From NCBI RefSeq assembly GCF_032118995.1, contig NC_092654.1, positions 12,780,284-12,844,283 of the forward strand: a stretch of DNA of 64,000 bases. Reading direction: 5' to 3'. Of this stretch, positions 56,101 to 62,503 are shown piece after piece (within the stretch, counting starts at the first letter, position 1; every line of letters starts with the position of its first letter). A program made the position numbers and the translations under genes. This stretch comes from Asterias amurensis (lineage: Eukaryota > Echinodermata > Asteroidea > Forcipulatida > Asteriidae). Under the pieces are notes generated by a model. It was not told the DNA's origin, did not search any database, and worked only from the letters and a program-made list of their open reading frames with translations.

Positions 56101-59100
56101 TTTACAAATGCCATTCTCTTAGGATAAATACTGATCACCAAACTTTTGAAATTATTAAAAAATATCTTTTCAAAGTCAGCCAAATGCCTCTTCTTTTGAT
56201 CATCAGATACAAACAAATATTTCACCATTCGTTACCAGTCGCTTCATCTAATGTAATACTACATTGTATTTAGATTAAAGCCATTGTACATTTTCGGTAC
56301 AGACAAAAAATTAAAAGTTCACAGATTTACAAATAATTCACAGGGTTTACAGAAGGTGATGGTGAAAGACTTATCTTGAAATATTGTTCCATGAAATGCT
56401 TCACTTTTTGAGAAAACATTAAAACAATATCAATTCTCGATAGCGAGAATTACGGATTTATTTTAAACACGTGTCATGACACGGCGAAACGTTGGGAAAC
56501 AAGGGTGGGTTTTCCCGTTGTTTTCTCCTGAGTGTCGAATGGCTTTAAGACAAGTTTCTTTGGAAATGAGTGTCACTTCATTTAGAAGATTGACTAGGGA
56601 ATAAAATAATGCACTACATCACTCTTCAAGTGAGGGCAGTATTCCATTACAAAGTTTCTCTGAATTTGATCTGTTCAGAAAATCGATGATACTGAATTGA
56701 TATTGCATTTAATAAACATACCTCAAAGAAATAACTCCAAAACTGATAATGCATTTGGGGAGAGAATGTACCCCAGATGACTTGTGATTCAAAGAACAGA
56801 CCCAATTTCATAAAGCTTTAGCAGAAAATACTGCTTGACAAATTTCTTTGCTAAGCAAAAATTATGTCGGGCACTCAGCCAAAACAGTGCAAACTTATTT
56901 GGGCTGGTAAACTGTTTCTGCTAAGCAAAATTTTTTCTGTGCGTGGCAAGTTTGTGTGCTTCATTTAGTCTAGCCTTTAAAAAGTCAGTATTTTTCATAA
57001 AAGAATCTGAGGGGAAAAACTGTTATTGTTACAGACAAACCCTTGATGGTAACCCCTTGCATGAAGACACCACAGAGACACAGCATCTTGAAGCAAACAG
57101 AAAGTGTACCCAGGAAAAGACATGTGGTGTTTGTTTCTGAAGAAGAGGACAGTGCCGATGGTTCCATGTCAGATTCATCTAGCTCACAGCTAATGGAAAT
57201 TGAGGTCAGTTTAAGATAGATAGCATTTTTCCTCGCACCTTTTAACTTCTCTATTCTTTAAAAAAAAGTATGAACTTAAAAGAACTAACAAGCGCCACCC
57301 TCGGCAGAAGGTTGTTTCACAGTTGAACTTATCTCACCAAGATGTTTCTACATTCTGGTAGCTCTTTACCCTCCTCTTTGCAGCCACCCTTACACTAGCA
57401 GCTAAGCATTTGAGGCAACACATTCTTCTGTCTTATCCAATACAAAAAACATACAGACATCAATGTTTTATAACATGATCAGTCCGTGTGTCAAAGTCCC
57501 AGGGGATCTTGGACTGCATCTTTCCCCACACACTTCTCAGGTGTTTATTATTCTTATTGTTATTACACTTTCTGTTTTTGTTCAGTTAAGTGAAGTAGAA
57601 AGACGGCTCGTGACTTCATCAAGCAAGAGACCAAGTCAGTCTGTCCAGCCACTTCATGTAACTCCTTCCAGGAAAGGCCAAAGTCCACAATTTACCAAGA
57701 CAGCATCGGCATCAAAGACCACTCCTACCAGACCTCCTCCAAAACAAAACCAATATTCACAAAAAAGCAAATCTCATCTCAAACACAAAAAGGTAACCGT
57801 GGTAAAAATCTTATTATTCAAACATGTTCTTCAAAAAGACTTTTTCAAATTTGTTTTTTAAAAAGGAAATAAATCATGTTTTTCAATCAAATGGAAAACA
57901 AAACAACTTAAAAACTTCATTCTATTGTTTTTAAAGAACAGCACCCAGGAAAATTAGTTTTACAAAGATATTGAATAATAAACCACAAGGGATACTGACT
58001 AGGTAAAATTCATAGATTCTGACTGGCACCCCCTGGAAAAAGATACTGACAAAACAAGGAAAAGGCTAACCTAGTCCTAGGGATCTTAGTTGGTGGAGCG
58101 CCAGCATGTTAATCCGGAGGTCGTTGGTTCAAATCCCACTCTAGTAAATTTTTCTTTGTTCAATCCCAAATATAACTAATTGTGTTTCAAATGTGGACAA
58201 AATCACAAGTTCAAATTTTGCATAATTTGAGAAACAAAGGTCAAAACACATTCAGTTATTTGTATTTTGTTATCATTAAAGATGAGAGCTCAGGCAGATA
58301 CTCCCACTGAAATGACGCAATCTGAAGTGAAGCGCTTCAAAGAGCTGTACCCAGAGGAGGTCCATAATGACGCCTTGCATCCAAGCAGCAAGACAAAGGT
58401 GAGTCTCAAGGTGGTGGAATCACGAAAAAATCAATAGAGAGAACAGCAAGCATGTCTTTTAAATTAAATTTCTTGCAAGGAAAACATTTTGTTTGTGCAG
58501 GACGGGCATCACACGTGGCGACTGATGCCACGCTCACCATGTTGGTGGGCAGTTAGGTTTACGTGTATTAACGCCGCGTCGCCTTAAATGTGCACTTCAC
58601 TGCATAACGCACAGCATAGAGTTACATATAAAAACGCACAGTGAAATTGCCCGCCAGTATGGCGCATTCAAGATTTTTCTGATGATGACGTCAGGTGAAA
58701 TGGGGCAATAGAGAAAGTTGTTAGTTTTGCATCGGGGATAAAGAAAAAAATATTTTGTTTCACCCTTTAGGGCCACGTCACGCATAGGCAATTTACAGGC
58801 AACCATAAAATTAATGGGAATTGTAAGACATTTTTTGAAAAATTACTCATGGGCTACCTCTACCAAAGTGGTCCTGAGGTCCTGGACATGAAGCAGTGAC
58901 TGAAGCTGCATGGTTGCCTCCAAGTTGCCTGTAAAAGTCGCCTCGTGTGACAAAGGCCCTACTCCGATGCGTATTAAGCTCAGTACCTACTTTCCTGAGT
59001 TCAGTGAAAAGGATACGGGTTCAAATTCCACCCGAGTGATTTGCCTGTGTTTTTTTCTTCACATAACTAGGGAAATTACTGAATATGCAGTGCTTAAATG

Positions 59101-59498
59101 CATAAGGCTTAATTGCAGTGCTTAAAATACCAAGTATGTAAGATAAGTGTTTCCGCTTCACAAATGTTGGGTTCAAGGGGTCAGAGCATTGAAGGGCAGC
59201 CAGCCGCCTCCAAGTTTATTACAAAGCTGCACCATGCATCTCAAGTAGGATAAACAGATGCCTCGCCTTTTGGCCAACTTTATCTATTTTGATTCAATTA
59301 TAATTTCAACAGCCAAAGAAAAAGACGTCATCAGCATCTGACAACACTCGCAAGGCTCCGAACCGCATCTTCAAGGTGAAAGGAGTTAAAGACTCATACA
59401 GAGGTAGTAGTAAGAAAGATAAAACTGCTGGCAAAGCCAATAAAGAAGTAGACCTGTCTTGGTTTGATTCAGATTCGGTGTATGGATTCTTTGATTAA
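44039..59498 (+). CDS. SYCP1: Synaptonemal complex protein 1, whole gene (23 coding exons, 1059 aa)
   Basis: Coding exons: 44039-44194, 44416-44730, 45178-45245, 45537-45669, 47270-47339, 47554-47627, 48273-48381, 48487-48611, 48972-49130, 49908-50011, 50657-50774, 51277-51429, 52540-52728, 52902-52964, 53498-53560, 53713-53907, 54817-54909, 55339-55485, 55874-56039, 57035-57204, 57586-57792, 58282-58398, 59313-59498. All junctions are GT/AG and in phase. The identity rests on a motif block at about residues 106-224 (HHEADKIRSWKV, SILELQ, EATRDMCNLLKD) that aligns closely with vertebrate SYCP1. A coiled coil follows to about residue 785, then a basic S/T-P-rich tail. SYCP1 forms the transverse filaments joining homologous chromosome axes in meiotic prophase; the tail lies by the DNA and the N-termini meet mid-complex. 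Human SYCP1 is 976 aa. The tail is more divergent than the N-terminal block. Confidence 0.93.
44416..44730 (+). CDS. SYCP1: SYCP1 exon: disordered N-terminus and conserved motif 1 start
   Basis: Acceptor CCTTGTAG, donor CAG/GTAGTT, 105 codons in phase 0. A Q/S-rich start is followed by RLHHEADKIRSWKV, then MELKQREKNLQDSQ and KKSILELQ. The last part aligns with the best-conserved stretch of vertebrate SYCP1 (EA(D/E)KI-x-x-WK...). Confidence 0.95.
44731..45177. other. SYCP1 intron 2: family C copy
   Basis: 44850-45000 carries GCCCCTTAAAGGTTTCACAT, AAATGGAAGTGCCC and TTCTGAGGCATGG, a diverged family C copy. The next intron (45300-45460) has a second one. Confidence 0.5.
45178..45245 (+). CDS. 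SYCP1: SYCP1 exon: conserved N-terminal coiled coil
   Basis: Acceptor CCAACAG, donor AG/GTGAAG. Encodes LQNENLSRKLKEEMDNRTD, parallel to FGNEKVSLKLEE in human SYCP1. Ends in phase 2. Confidence 0.92.
45537..45669 (+). CDS. SYCP1: SYCP1 exon: conserved RDMCNLLKD block
   Basis: Acceptor CACACAG, donor GAG/GTATTT. Encodes IEATRDMCNLLKDYTSKFQE; NATRHLCNLLKE is the human counterpart. Continues the phase from the previous exon. Confidence 0.95.
45670..47269. other. SYCP1 intron 4 with family D copy 2
   Basis: The family D element lies at 46885-47080. The remaining sequence is AT-rich; a GATTCCATAT(A/G)T-TCA-GACATTATTGTTAA segment occurs on both sides (about 46761 and 47169), a duplicated flank. 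Confidence 0.55.
46885..47080. mobile_element. Family D MITE, copy 2
   Basis: Ends AATAGACCGATCCAGTAGGC and the inverse CTTAATGGATCGGTCTATTG; about 196 bp. The interior is inverted relative to copies 1 and 3. Confidence 0.85.
47270..47339 (+). CDS. SYCP1: SYCP1 coiled-coil exon
   Basis: Acceptor TACCCACAG, donor T/GTAAGT. Encodes ELGDMFKDLSLLHTNKVNDL. Phase 0 in, phase 1 out. Confidence 0.9.
47554..47627 (+). CDS. SYCP1: SYCP1 coiled-coil exon
   Basis: Acceptor TTTTTCAG, donor AAG/GTAAGC. Encodes ETEKNSNLKNNEQLISQLRE, with clear heptads. Confidence 0.9.
47628..48272. other. SYCP1 intron 6, nothing recognised
   Basis: AT-rich intron without a repeat family I can identify. Confidence 0.45.
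48273..48381 (+). CDS. SYCP1: SYCP1 coiled-coil exon
   Basis: Acceptor CTTATTAG, donor T/GTGAGT. Encodes LKDLEKELKEKENDISQL and RLQEEN; strongly charged heptads. Confidence 0.92.
48487..48611 (+). CDS. SYCP1: SYCP1 coiled-coil exon
   Basis: Acceptor TTTTCCAG, donor AAG/GTAACA. Encodes SLQNTLTEALGKIQTQVNNL and TLTSEK. Phase 1 in, phase 0 out. Confidence 0.92.
48612..48971. other. SYCP1 intron 8, nothing recognised
   Basis: AT-rich intron, no identifiable element. Confidence 0.45.
48972..49130 (+). CDS. SYCP1: SYCP1 coiled-coil exon
   Basis: Acceptor CTGACAG, donor GTG/GTAACT. Encodes LELQQALQSQNKHTEDLKQN and EIQSLRQNLEIKV. A foldback element starts about 10 bp into the next intron. Confidence 0.92.
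49137..49430. mobile_element. Foldback element at the start of SYCP1 intron 9
   Basis: Left ACCCTTTTTCACACTAC and right GATGAAAGGGGTTT are inverted. CCAGGAAACTCCTGGGG and TTTCCTGGGAAAT words also pair. Related in its ends to 42942-43428. 49500-49690 is a tRNA-derived SINE with box B-like GGTTTGAATCCC. Confidence 0.55.
49908..50011 (+). CDS. SYCP1: SYCP1 coiled-coil exon
   Basis: Encodes SETDTLKDELKVVLEREQAS, ending CG/GTAACA. The acceptor (TTCAAAG) has a poor pyrimidine tract, but phase and heptads continue perfectly into the next exon. Confidence 0.85.
50012..50656. other. SYCP1 intron 10: family C copy
   Basis: 50385-50570 contains GCCTTGGTGCCC, TAGTAGAAATTTACA-like and GCCCTTGCCCTTTCAAAAA, a family C copy in the opposite orientation to 28384-29100. 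Confidence 0.55.
50657..50774 (+). CDS. SYCP1: SYCP1 coiled-coil exon
   Basis: Acceptor TTTGACAG, donor GAG/GTACGC. Encodes AENINLSELLKTSQDKTNSL and GEELNKLNNELE. Confidence 0.92.
50775..51276. other. SYCP1 intron 11, nothing recognised
   Basis: AT-rich; a local TTGAATTTAATTCTTATTGA + ATTGAATTTAATTG duplication lies near 51228-51260, just upstream of the acceptor. Confidence 0.45.
51277..51429 (+). CDS. SYCP1: SYCP1 coiled-coil exon
   Basis: Acceptor TCTTTTAG, donor AAA/GTATGA. Encodes TLQKTSEQEKLDLEAAVEKT and QTLQEEKAK; 51 codons in phase 0. Confidence 0.9.
51838..52410 (+). mobile_element. Full-length tRNA-derived SINE interrupted by a foldback
   Basis: The tRNA-like head TGGCCTAGCGGTTAAGAGC and box B GGTTCGAATCC (about 51903-51913) have the long variable-arm look of a Ser/Leu-type tRNA. 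The body includes TCCTTAAGCAAGACACTTAA. The tail is TACGTGCGCTATATGAGACT plus (ATT)n. A foldback of about 159 bp (52027-52185) interrupts the body after AAGAACCCAG. Confidence 0.75.
52027..52185. mobile_element. Small foldback nested in a SINE
   Basis: Ends GTCAACTTCACAAAGAGTT and inverse AGAGTTTTGTGAAATCGAC. Interior GAGTTAGGACACGTCCTAAC is an almost perfect palindrome. Relatives occur at 11880-12205 and 18510-18600. Confidence 0.75.
52540..52728 (+). CDS. SYCP1: SYCP1 coiled-coil exon
   Basis: Acceptor CCTCCACAG, donor CAG/GTATTT. Encodes SDTLNKDLAALNKQTTSLET and KQLKDLQQEMKTLKGNL; 63 codons in phase 0. Confidence 0.92.
52902..52964 (+). CDS. SYCP1: SYCP1 coiled-coil microexon (21 aa)
   Basis: Acceptor CATGTAG, donor AAG/GTACGA. 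Encodes VSEATEEIEKKTTELEE. Exactly 63 nt (three heptads), so it could be skipped or duplicated without breaking frame or register. Confidence 0.85.
52965..53497. other. SYCP1 intron 14: reverse-strand SINE
   Basis: About 53155-53315; the reverse strand carries box B GGTTCAAATCC within CGGTTCAAATCCCACC. It includes GTGGGAGGAAAACCCCAG, also present at 22360. It is not a functional tRNA. Confidence 0.5.
53498..53560 (+). CDS. SYCP1: SYCP1 coiled-coil microexon (21 aa)
   Basis: Acceptor CCTTTCAG, donor AAA/GTAAAA. Encodes FTSVTEDLQQERVALEELK. Also exactly 63 nt and phase 0. Confidence 0.87.
53713..53907 (+). CDS. SYCP1: SYCP1 coiled-coil exon
   Basis: Acceptor TTCTTTAG, donor AAG/GTCAAG. Encodes LTEAQKEASDKTNLLADKTI and MIEVSATLDKYK. 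The GTC donor is weak, but only this donor gives phase 0 into the next exon. Confidence 0.88.
53908..54816. other. SYCP1 intron 16: family D copy 3 and a family C copy
   Basis: Family D at 54064-54259. Family C at about 54300-54460 (GGCCTTGGTGCCTCTCC, AGATGAAATTTCAGGCCTG). 54470-54816 is unassigned. Confidence 0.6.
54064..54259. mobile_element. Family D MITE, copy 3
   Basis: Ends CAATAGACCAATCCATTAAG and the inverse TGTATCGGTCTATTG. The interior CCGACATGCGTGCGCGTAT matches copy 1. Confidence 0.85.
54817..54909 (+). CDS. SYCP1: SYCP1 coiled-coil exon
   Basis: Acceptor TTCTTGTAG, donor GAG/GTATGA. Encodes AENERMVAQKDKEIKQLQKD and QQKQKQVME. Confidence 0.9.
54910..55338. other. SYCP1 intron 17, nothing recognised
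   Basis: AT-rich intron, no identifiable element. Confidence 0.45.
55339..55485 (+). CDS. SYCP1: SYCP1 coiled-coil exon
   Basis: Acceptor TTGCAAAG, donor AAG/GTACAT. Encodes EEQMTSFTKEVQGLKEKLVE and MKKNLKEK; 49 codons in phase 0. Confidence 0.9.
55486..55873. other. SYCP1 intron 18, nothing recognised
   Basis: AT-rich intron, no identifiable element. Confidence 0.45.
55874..56039 (+). CDS. SYCP1: SYCP1 exon: end of rod, start of T-P-rich tail
   Basis: Acceptor CTATTTCAG, donor G/GTATGT. The helix ends at EDELKKLQSATSLAM. It is followed by PLPRHSTPKH and SHTPKTPL, repeated TP sites in a basic context that could be CDK-type phosphorylation sites. Confidence 0.92.
56040..57034. other. SYCP1 intron 19: foldback A' copy and a remnant
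   Basis: A' element at 56275-56546. 56800-56945 has CCCAATTTCATAAAGCTTTAGC and two TTTGCTAAGCAAAA palindromic words, related to the element fragment near 15300. Confidence 0.55.
56275..56546. mobile_element. Foldback A', copy 2
   Basis: Starts TTAAAGCCATTGTACATTTT and ends TGTCGAATGGCTTTAA. The interior matches 17478-17851 in inverse orientation, including AACAAGGGTGGGTTTTCCCG. Confidence 0.8.
57035..57204 (+). CDS. SYCP1: SYCP1 exon: tail with RKRHVVFVSEEEDS block
   Basis: Acceptor TGTTACAG, donor GAG/GTCAGT. Encodes VTPCMKTPQRHSILKQ, then PRKRHVVFVSEEEDSADGS. The second block resembles KKRKMAFEFDINSDSSE of human SYCP1, which supports the family call for the tail. Confidence 0.92.
57205..57585. 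other. SYCP1 intron 20, nothing recognised
   Basis: No identifiable element. A long pyrimidine-rich tract precedes the acceptor. Confidence 0.45.
57586..57792 (+). CDS. SYCP1: SYCP1 exon: basic S/T/P-rich tail
   Basis: Acceptor TTGTTCAG, donor AAG/GTAACC. Encodes LSEVERRLVTSSSKRPSQS and SKSHLKHKK. Low-complexity and strongly basic, in keeping with a DNA-proximal tail. Confidence 0.9.
57793..58281. other. SYCP1 intron 21 with SINE head
   Basis: 58080-58150: GGGATCTTAGTTGGTGGAGC, then GTCGTTGGTTCAAATCCC, i.e. boxes A and B of a tRNA-derived SINE. The rest is unassigned. Confidence 0.55.
58282..58398 (+). CDS. SYCP1: SYCP1 exon: KRFKELYPEE block
   Basis: Acceptor CATTAAAG, donor AAG/GTGAGT. 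Encodes TQSEVKRFKELYPEEVHNDA; the human tail has EETLKTLYRNN at the equivalent place. Thirty-nine codons, phase 0. Confidence 0.88.
58399..59312. other. SYCP1 intron 22: foldback and SINE
   Basis: About 58500-58965 has GGGCATCACACGTGGCGAC against GTCGCCTCGTGTGACAAAGG, an inverted pair around GGCAATTTACAGGCAACCAT-type repeats. 58965-59110 has box B-like GGGTTCAAATTCCACCCGAG, a SINE close to 12550-12690. Confidence 0.55.
59313..59498 (+). CDS. SYCP1: SYCP1 last exon and stop
   Basis: Acceptor TTTCAACAG. Encodes TRKAPNRIFKVKGVKDSYRG, a possible counterpart of the human GAIRKMREDRWAVI region, then ends DLSWFDSDSVYGFFD and TAA. This acidic-aromatic end replaces the lysine-rich human terminus. Confidence 0.9.
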   Translation, partial: PKKKTSSASDNTRKAPNRIFKVKGVKDSYRGSSKKDKTAGKANKEVDLSWFDSDSVYGFFD

Positions 59499-60269
59499 AC
59501 ACTGATCGATGTGTGACCGTATGGACCTTATGCATCTATGTCATACACAGGCATGATATATTCTTCTTTACTTAAGACCATTTTCCGATTTTAAAGGAGA
59601 TTTTATGTTTGTTTACAAGAATGATAATATATTGCTATTATTAGAACAGATGTATTTTGATGATATATTACATGATAGTTATATTGTTATTCAAAGTATT
59701 TATTGCATAATATTTATATTGTTGTTGAATGTATTTTCGACTTGAACAAATCAATAGAAAAATGCCAATTTGTCCTGAGTTTGCATTGATTTTCGTGTTG
59801 ATAGTAAACTGATACATGTTATGTTATATGGGCAGTTTGCAAAATTTTAATAAGTTCTAATGACAAAACATTTACATGCAAGGATTGTACTTTTGAAGTC
59901 TTCTGTTAAAAAAAAGGAGACAGGAAAGTTTACGGATATCATCTTTTCCAGTGAAAGTTTGGAGTGATCTTATATAAAGATTTAAAATAATTTTAAAAAT
60001 TGCTTAAGATTTGTTTTTAAAAGTTTTAAATGGAAGTGTAGCATTATATTTTGTAGCTGCAACTTCAGTTTAAAAAACAACGCTTTTGAAAATAACATTG
60101 CTCATGAAGTTTAAAACAAAGTATGTAAGTCTTGCTGAAGCAAAGGTGTGTACAACAAATAGTTTTAAAGCCACAAATTGCCACGAGTTTGTACTGACAC
60201 AAGTTTTCTATGAAAAGGTCGTGGTCAAACATTGATTTCTAAGTGAACTAATTTGAAGGAAAATTTTGT

Positions 60270-60659
60270 TTAAAGGAACACGTTGCCTTGGATCGGTCGA
60301 GTTGGTCTTTGAAAAACGTTTGTAACCGTTTTTTATAAAATGCATATGGGTAGAAAGATGTTGTAAAAGTAGAATACAATGATCCACACAAACATGCCTC
60401 GAAATTGCGTGGTTTTCCTTTTACCTCGTCGACTAACACGTCGGCCATTTATGGGGGTCAAAATTTTGACTCCCATAAATGGCCGACGGTGATAGTTCGC
60501 ACAGTAGAAAGAAAACCACGCAATTTCGAGGCAAACTTGTGTGGGTCATTGTATGCTACTTTTAAAACATCTTTTCAACCATATGCATTATATAAAAAAC
60601 GGTTAAAAACGCTTTTGTTTTTACCAACTCGTCCGATCCAAGGCAACGTGTTCCTTTAA
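60270..60659. mobile_element. Family B foldback, copy 3
   Basis: TTAAAGGAACACGTTGCCTT and the inverse AAGGCAACGTGTTCCTTTAA. Centre GTCGGCCATTTATGGG / CCCATAAATGGCCGAC around AAAATTTT. It lies between the SYCP1 stop and its first AATAAA. Confidence 0.92.
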
Positions 60660-60707
60660 CAGTGTTTATTTATACTGAAGTTTTTAATTTCATTGTACTT
60701 TTCTTTA

Positions 60708-60713
60708 AATAAA
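60708..60713 (+). terminator. Candidate SYCP1 poly(A) signal
   Basis: This is the first AATAAA I see downstream of the SYCP1 stop (about 1.2 kb), followed by a GTTTGTTTATTTATG stretch. If used, the 3' UTR would contain the foldback element at 60270-60659. Confidence 0.4.
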
Positions 60714-61045
60714 GTTTGTTTATTTATGTAAGTTAGCATTATTACTATTATTAAGTTATAGTATTGGCATGAACCTTGTTAAATCTGCTTGATTAAAAAT
60801 TATTTGAGGTGTTACCAGAATATTTCTAGACTGTGACCGATATACTATTGTACAAATTTTGTTCCACGCTATATGAAAGGTGGTGTATATATATACAGAA
60901 GTGTAACAAGGTATTAAAATCCCTTCAATTTAGCCAGAGCTATGGCTGCACATAATACAAATGGCAACATATTACATGCAAGTGCACATAAAGAAGTTGT
61001 AGATGTCTTTGGCAATAGGAGACTTTGAACACTTGGTGGCAGCAG

Positions 61046-61378
61046 ACTTGCCAGGTAAAGTTTCACTATGGGTGAAATCGATTAGCTTCCCGCAGTGCTC
61101 ACCCGGGTGAGCCCCTGACAAGAGCTAATCGAACGATCACACTCGCCCTCTCGTGGTGACGGCATGCACCTCAGGTCACCCCTAAGTGACCCACTCCACA
61201 AGCAGGGCACTGGGGGCTGACCCGGGTGAGCCCCGTCAAAGCTATTCGAACGTATCGGGGCAGACCGGGGTCGACCCAGGGAAGCTAAACGAACGCATCC
61301 ATTGTTTCAAAGTTCTGAGCATGCGCACATTACTGAGAAATAATGGATTTAGCTGGTAAGTCTGCTGCCATCTAGCGA
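61046..61378. mobile_element. GC-rich MITE with 20-bp terminal inverted repeats
   Basis: Left GGTGGCAGCAGACTTGCCAG, right CTGGTAAGTCTGCTGCCATC (inverse). The interior has CTCACCCGGGTGAGCCCC and GACCCGGGTGAGCCCCGTC palindromes and GATTAGCTTCCC / GGGAAGCTAAACG arms. Base composition stands out from the AT-rich surroundings. Confidence 0.82.
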
Positions 61379-61959
61379 ATCAACCTTCCCCCATTGCACC
61401 AGACTCCCATTGTGAGAATTCATGCAATATATTTCCCTAAGGTATAGGGTCCTGTCAACAAAACACTGATTTATATGCCAACAAATTTATAAAGGATACA
61501 ATAAAAGTTACATGTTAAAGATTCAGCTGAATACAATGTCTACTTGCTGAGAAAACAGCAAAAAGGTGTCATTGTATTGCCACTGATGCTGTGACACTTT
61601 GCTGTTTTCTGTATCCATCCACGGTTAGGATGGTGACAGCAGTATCAACTGCATCTCTGGCCACAAAATTCATCATGAACCGACAACACAAACCTTCAGG
61701 CTCTTAGAAATTATATACATGTATACATGTAATCCATCTCACGTTTGTCAGACTCAAGTTATTTTTGGTGAAATATTATCCAAACCATAATACATGTACT
61801 TCAAAGAGAATCCTTTCTGAAATGAGTCTCTACTTTCATCTACAGTTGAGTGAATATTTTGTTTGAGACATGGCGTTACCGCAAACCAAATATACCTTGA
61901 TACCTCACCATGCATTGCCTCAAAACCCTGTAACAGCTGCAGTGCTTCTCACAAAGTCA
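61379..61959. other. Intergenic, nothing recognised
   Basis: No exon or element I can support. Confidence 0.45.
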
Positions 61960-62503
61960 TTAAAAGGCAGTGGACACTATTGGTAATAGACCGATATAGT
62001 AGGCTCCGCCCACGATGCACGTGCGAGCAAGAACACGTGGGGCTCTCCAGTACCTTTCTGCACAACTCAGACGCACGCGCCAAGATACGCACACGTCGGA
62101 CTTTATTGTTCAGACTTTGTTGCGTTGTGATTGGTCAATACACAAAGGGGCGGAGCTTAAAGGATCGGTCAGTCTTCTCACTTGGTGTACCTCAACATGC
62201 ATAAAATAACAAACCTGTGAAAATTTGAACTCAATCCTCAAAGTTGAGAGATAATAATGAAAGAAAAAACACGCTTGTCACACGAAGTTCAGATGCATGA
62301 TTTTGAGACCTCAAATTCTGAACCCGAGGTCTCAAAATCAAATTCATGGAAAAATACTTCTTTCTCAAAAAACTACTCCACTTCAGAGGGAGCTGTTTCT
62401 CACAATGATTTATACTATTAACCTCTCCCCATTACTCGTTACCAAGTAAGGTTTTGTGCTAACAACTATTTTGAGTAATTACCAATAGTGTCCACTGCCT
62501 TTA
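61960..62503. mobile_element. Family A foldback interrupted by a family D element
   Basis: The left end TTAAAAGGCAGTGGACACTA + TTGGTAAT is followed by a family D copy. The family A interior then resumes (AGTCTTCTCACTTGGTGTAC) and ends ATAGTGTCCACTGCCTTTA. Confidence 0.9.
61986..62170. mobile_element. Family D MITE, copy 4 (nested)
   Basis: Starts AATAGACCGATATAGTAGGC and ends GGAGCTTAAAGGATCGGTC. It lies inside the family A copy, and its right terminus is a few bases short. Confidence 0.88.

Larger units (their letters stand above)
59499..61036. other. SYCP1 3' UTR and flank
   Basis: AT-rich. Contains the family B element 60270-60659, then the AATAAA at 60708. No other gene recognised. Confidence 0.5.
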
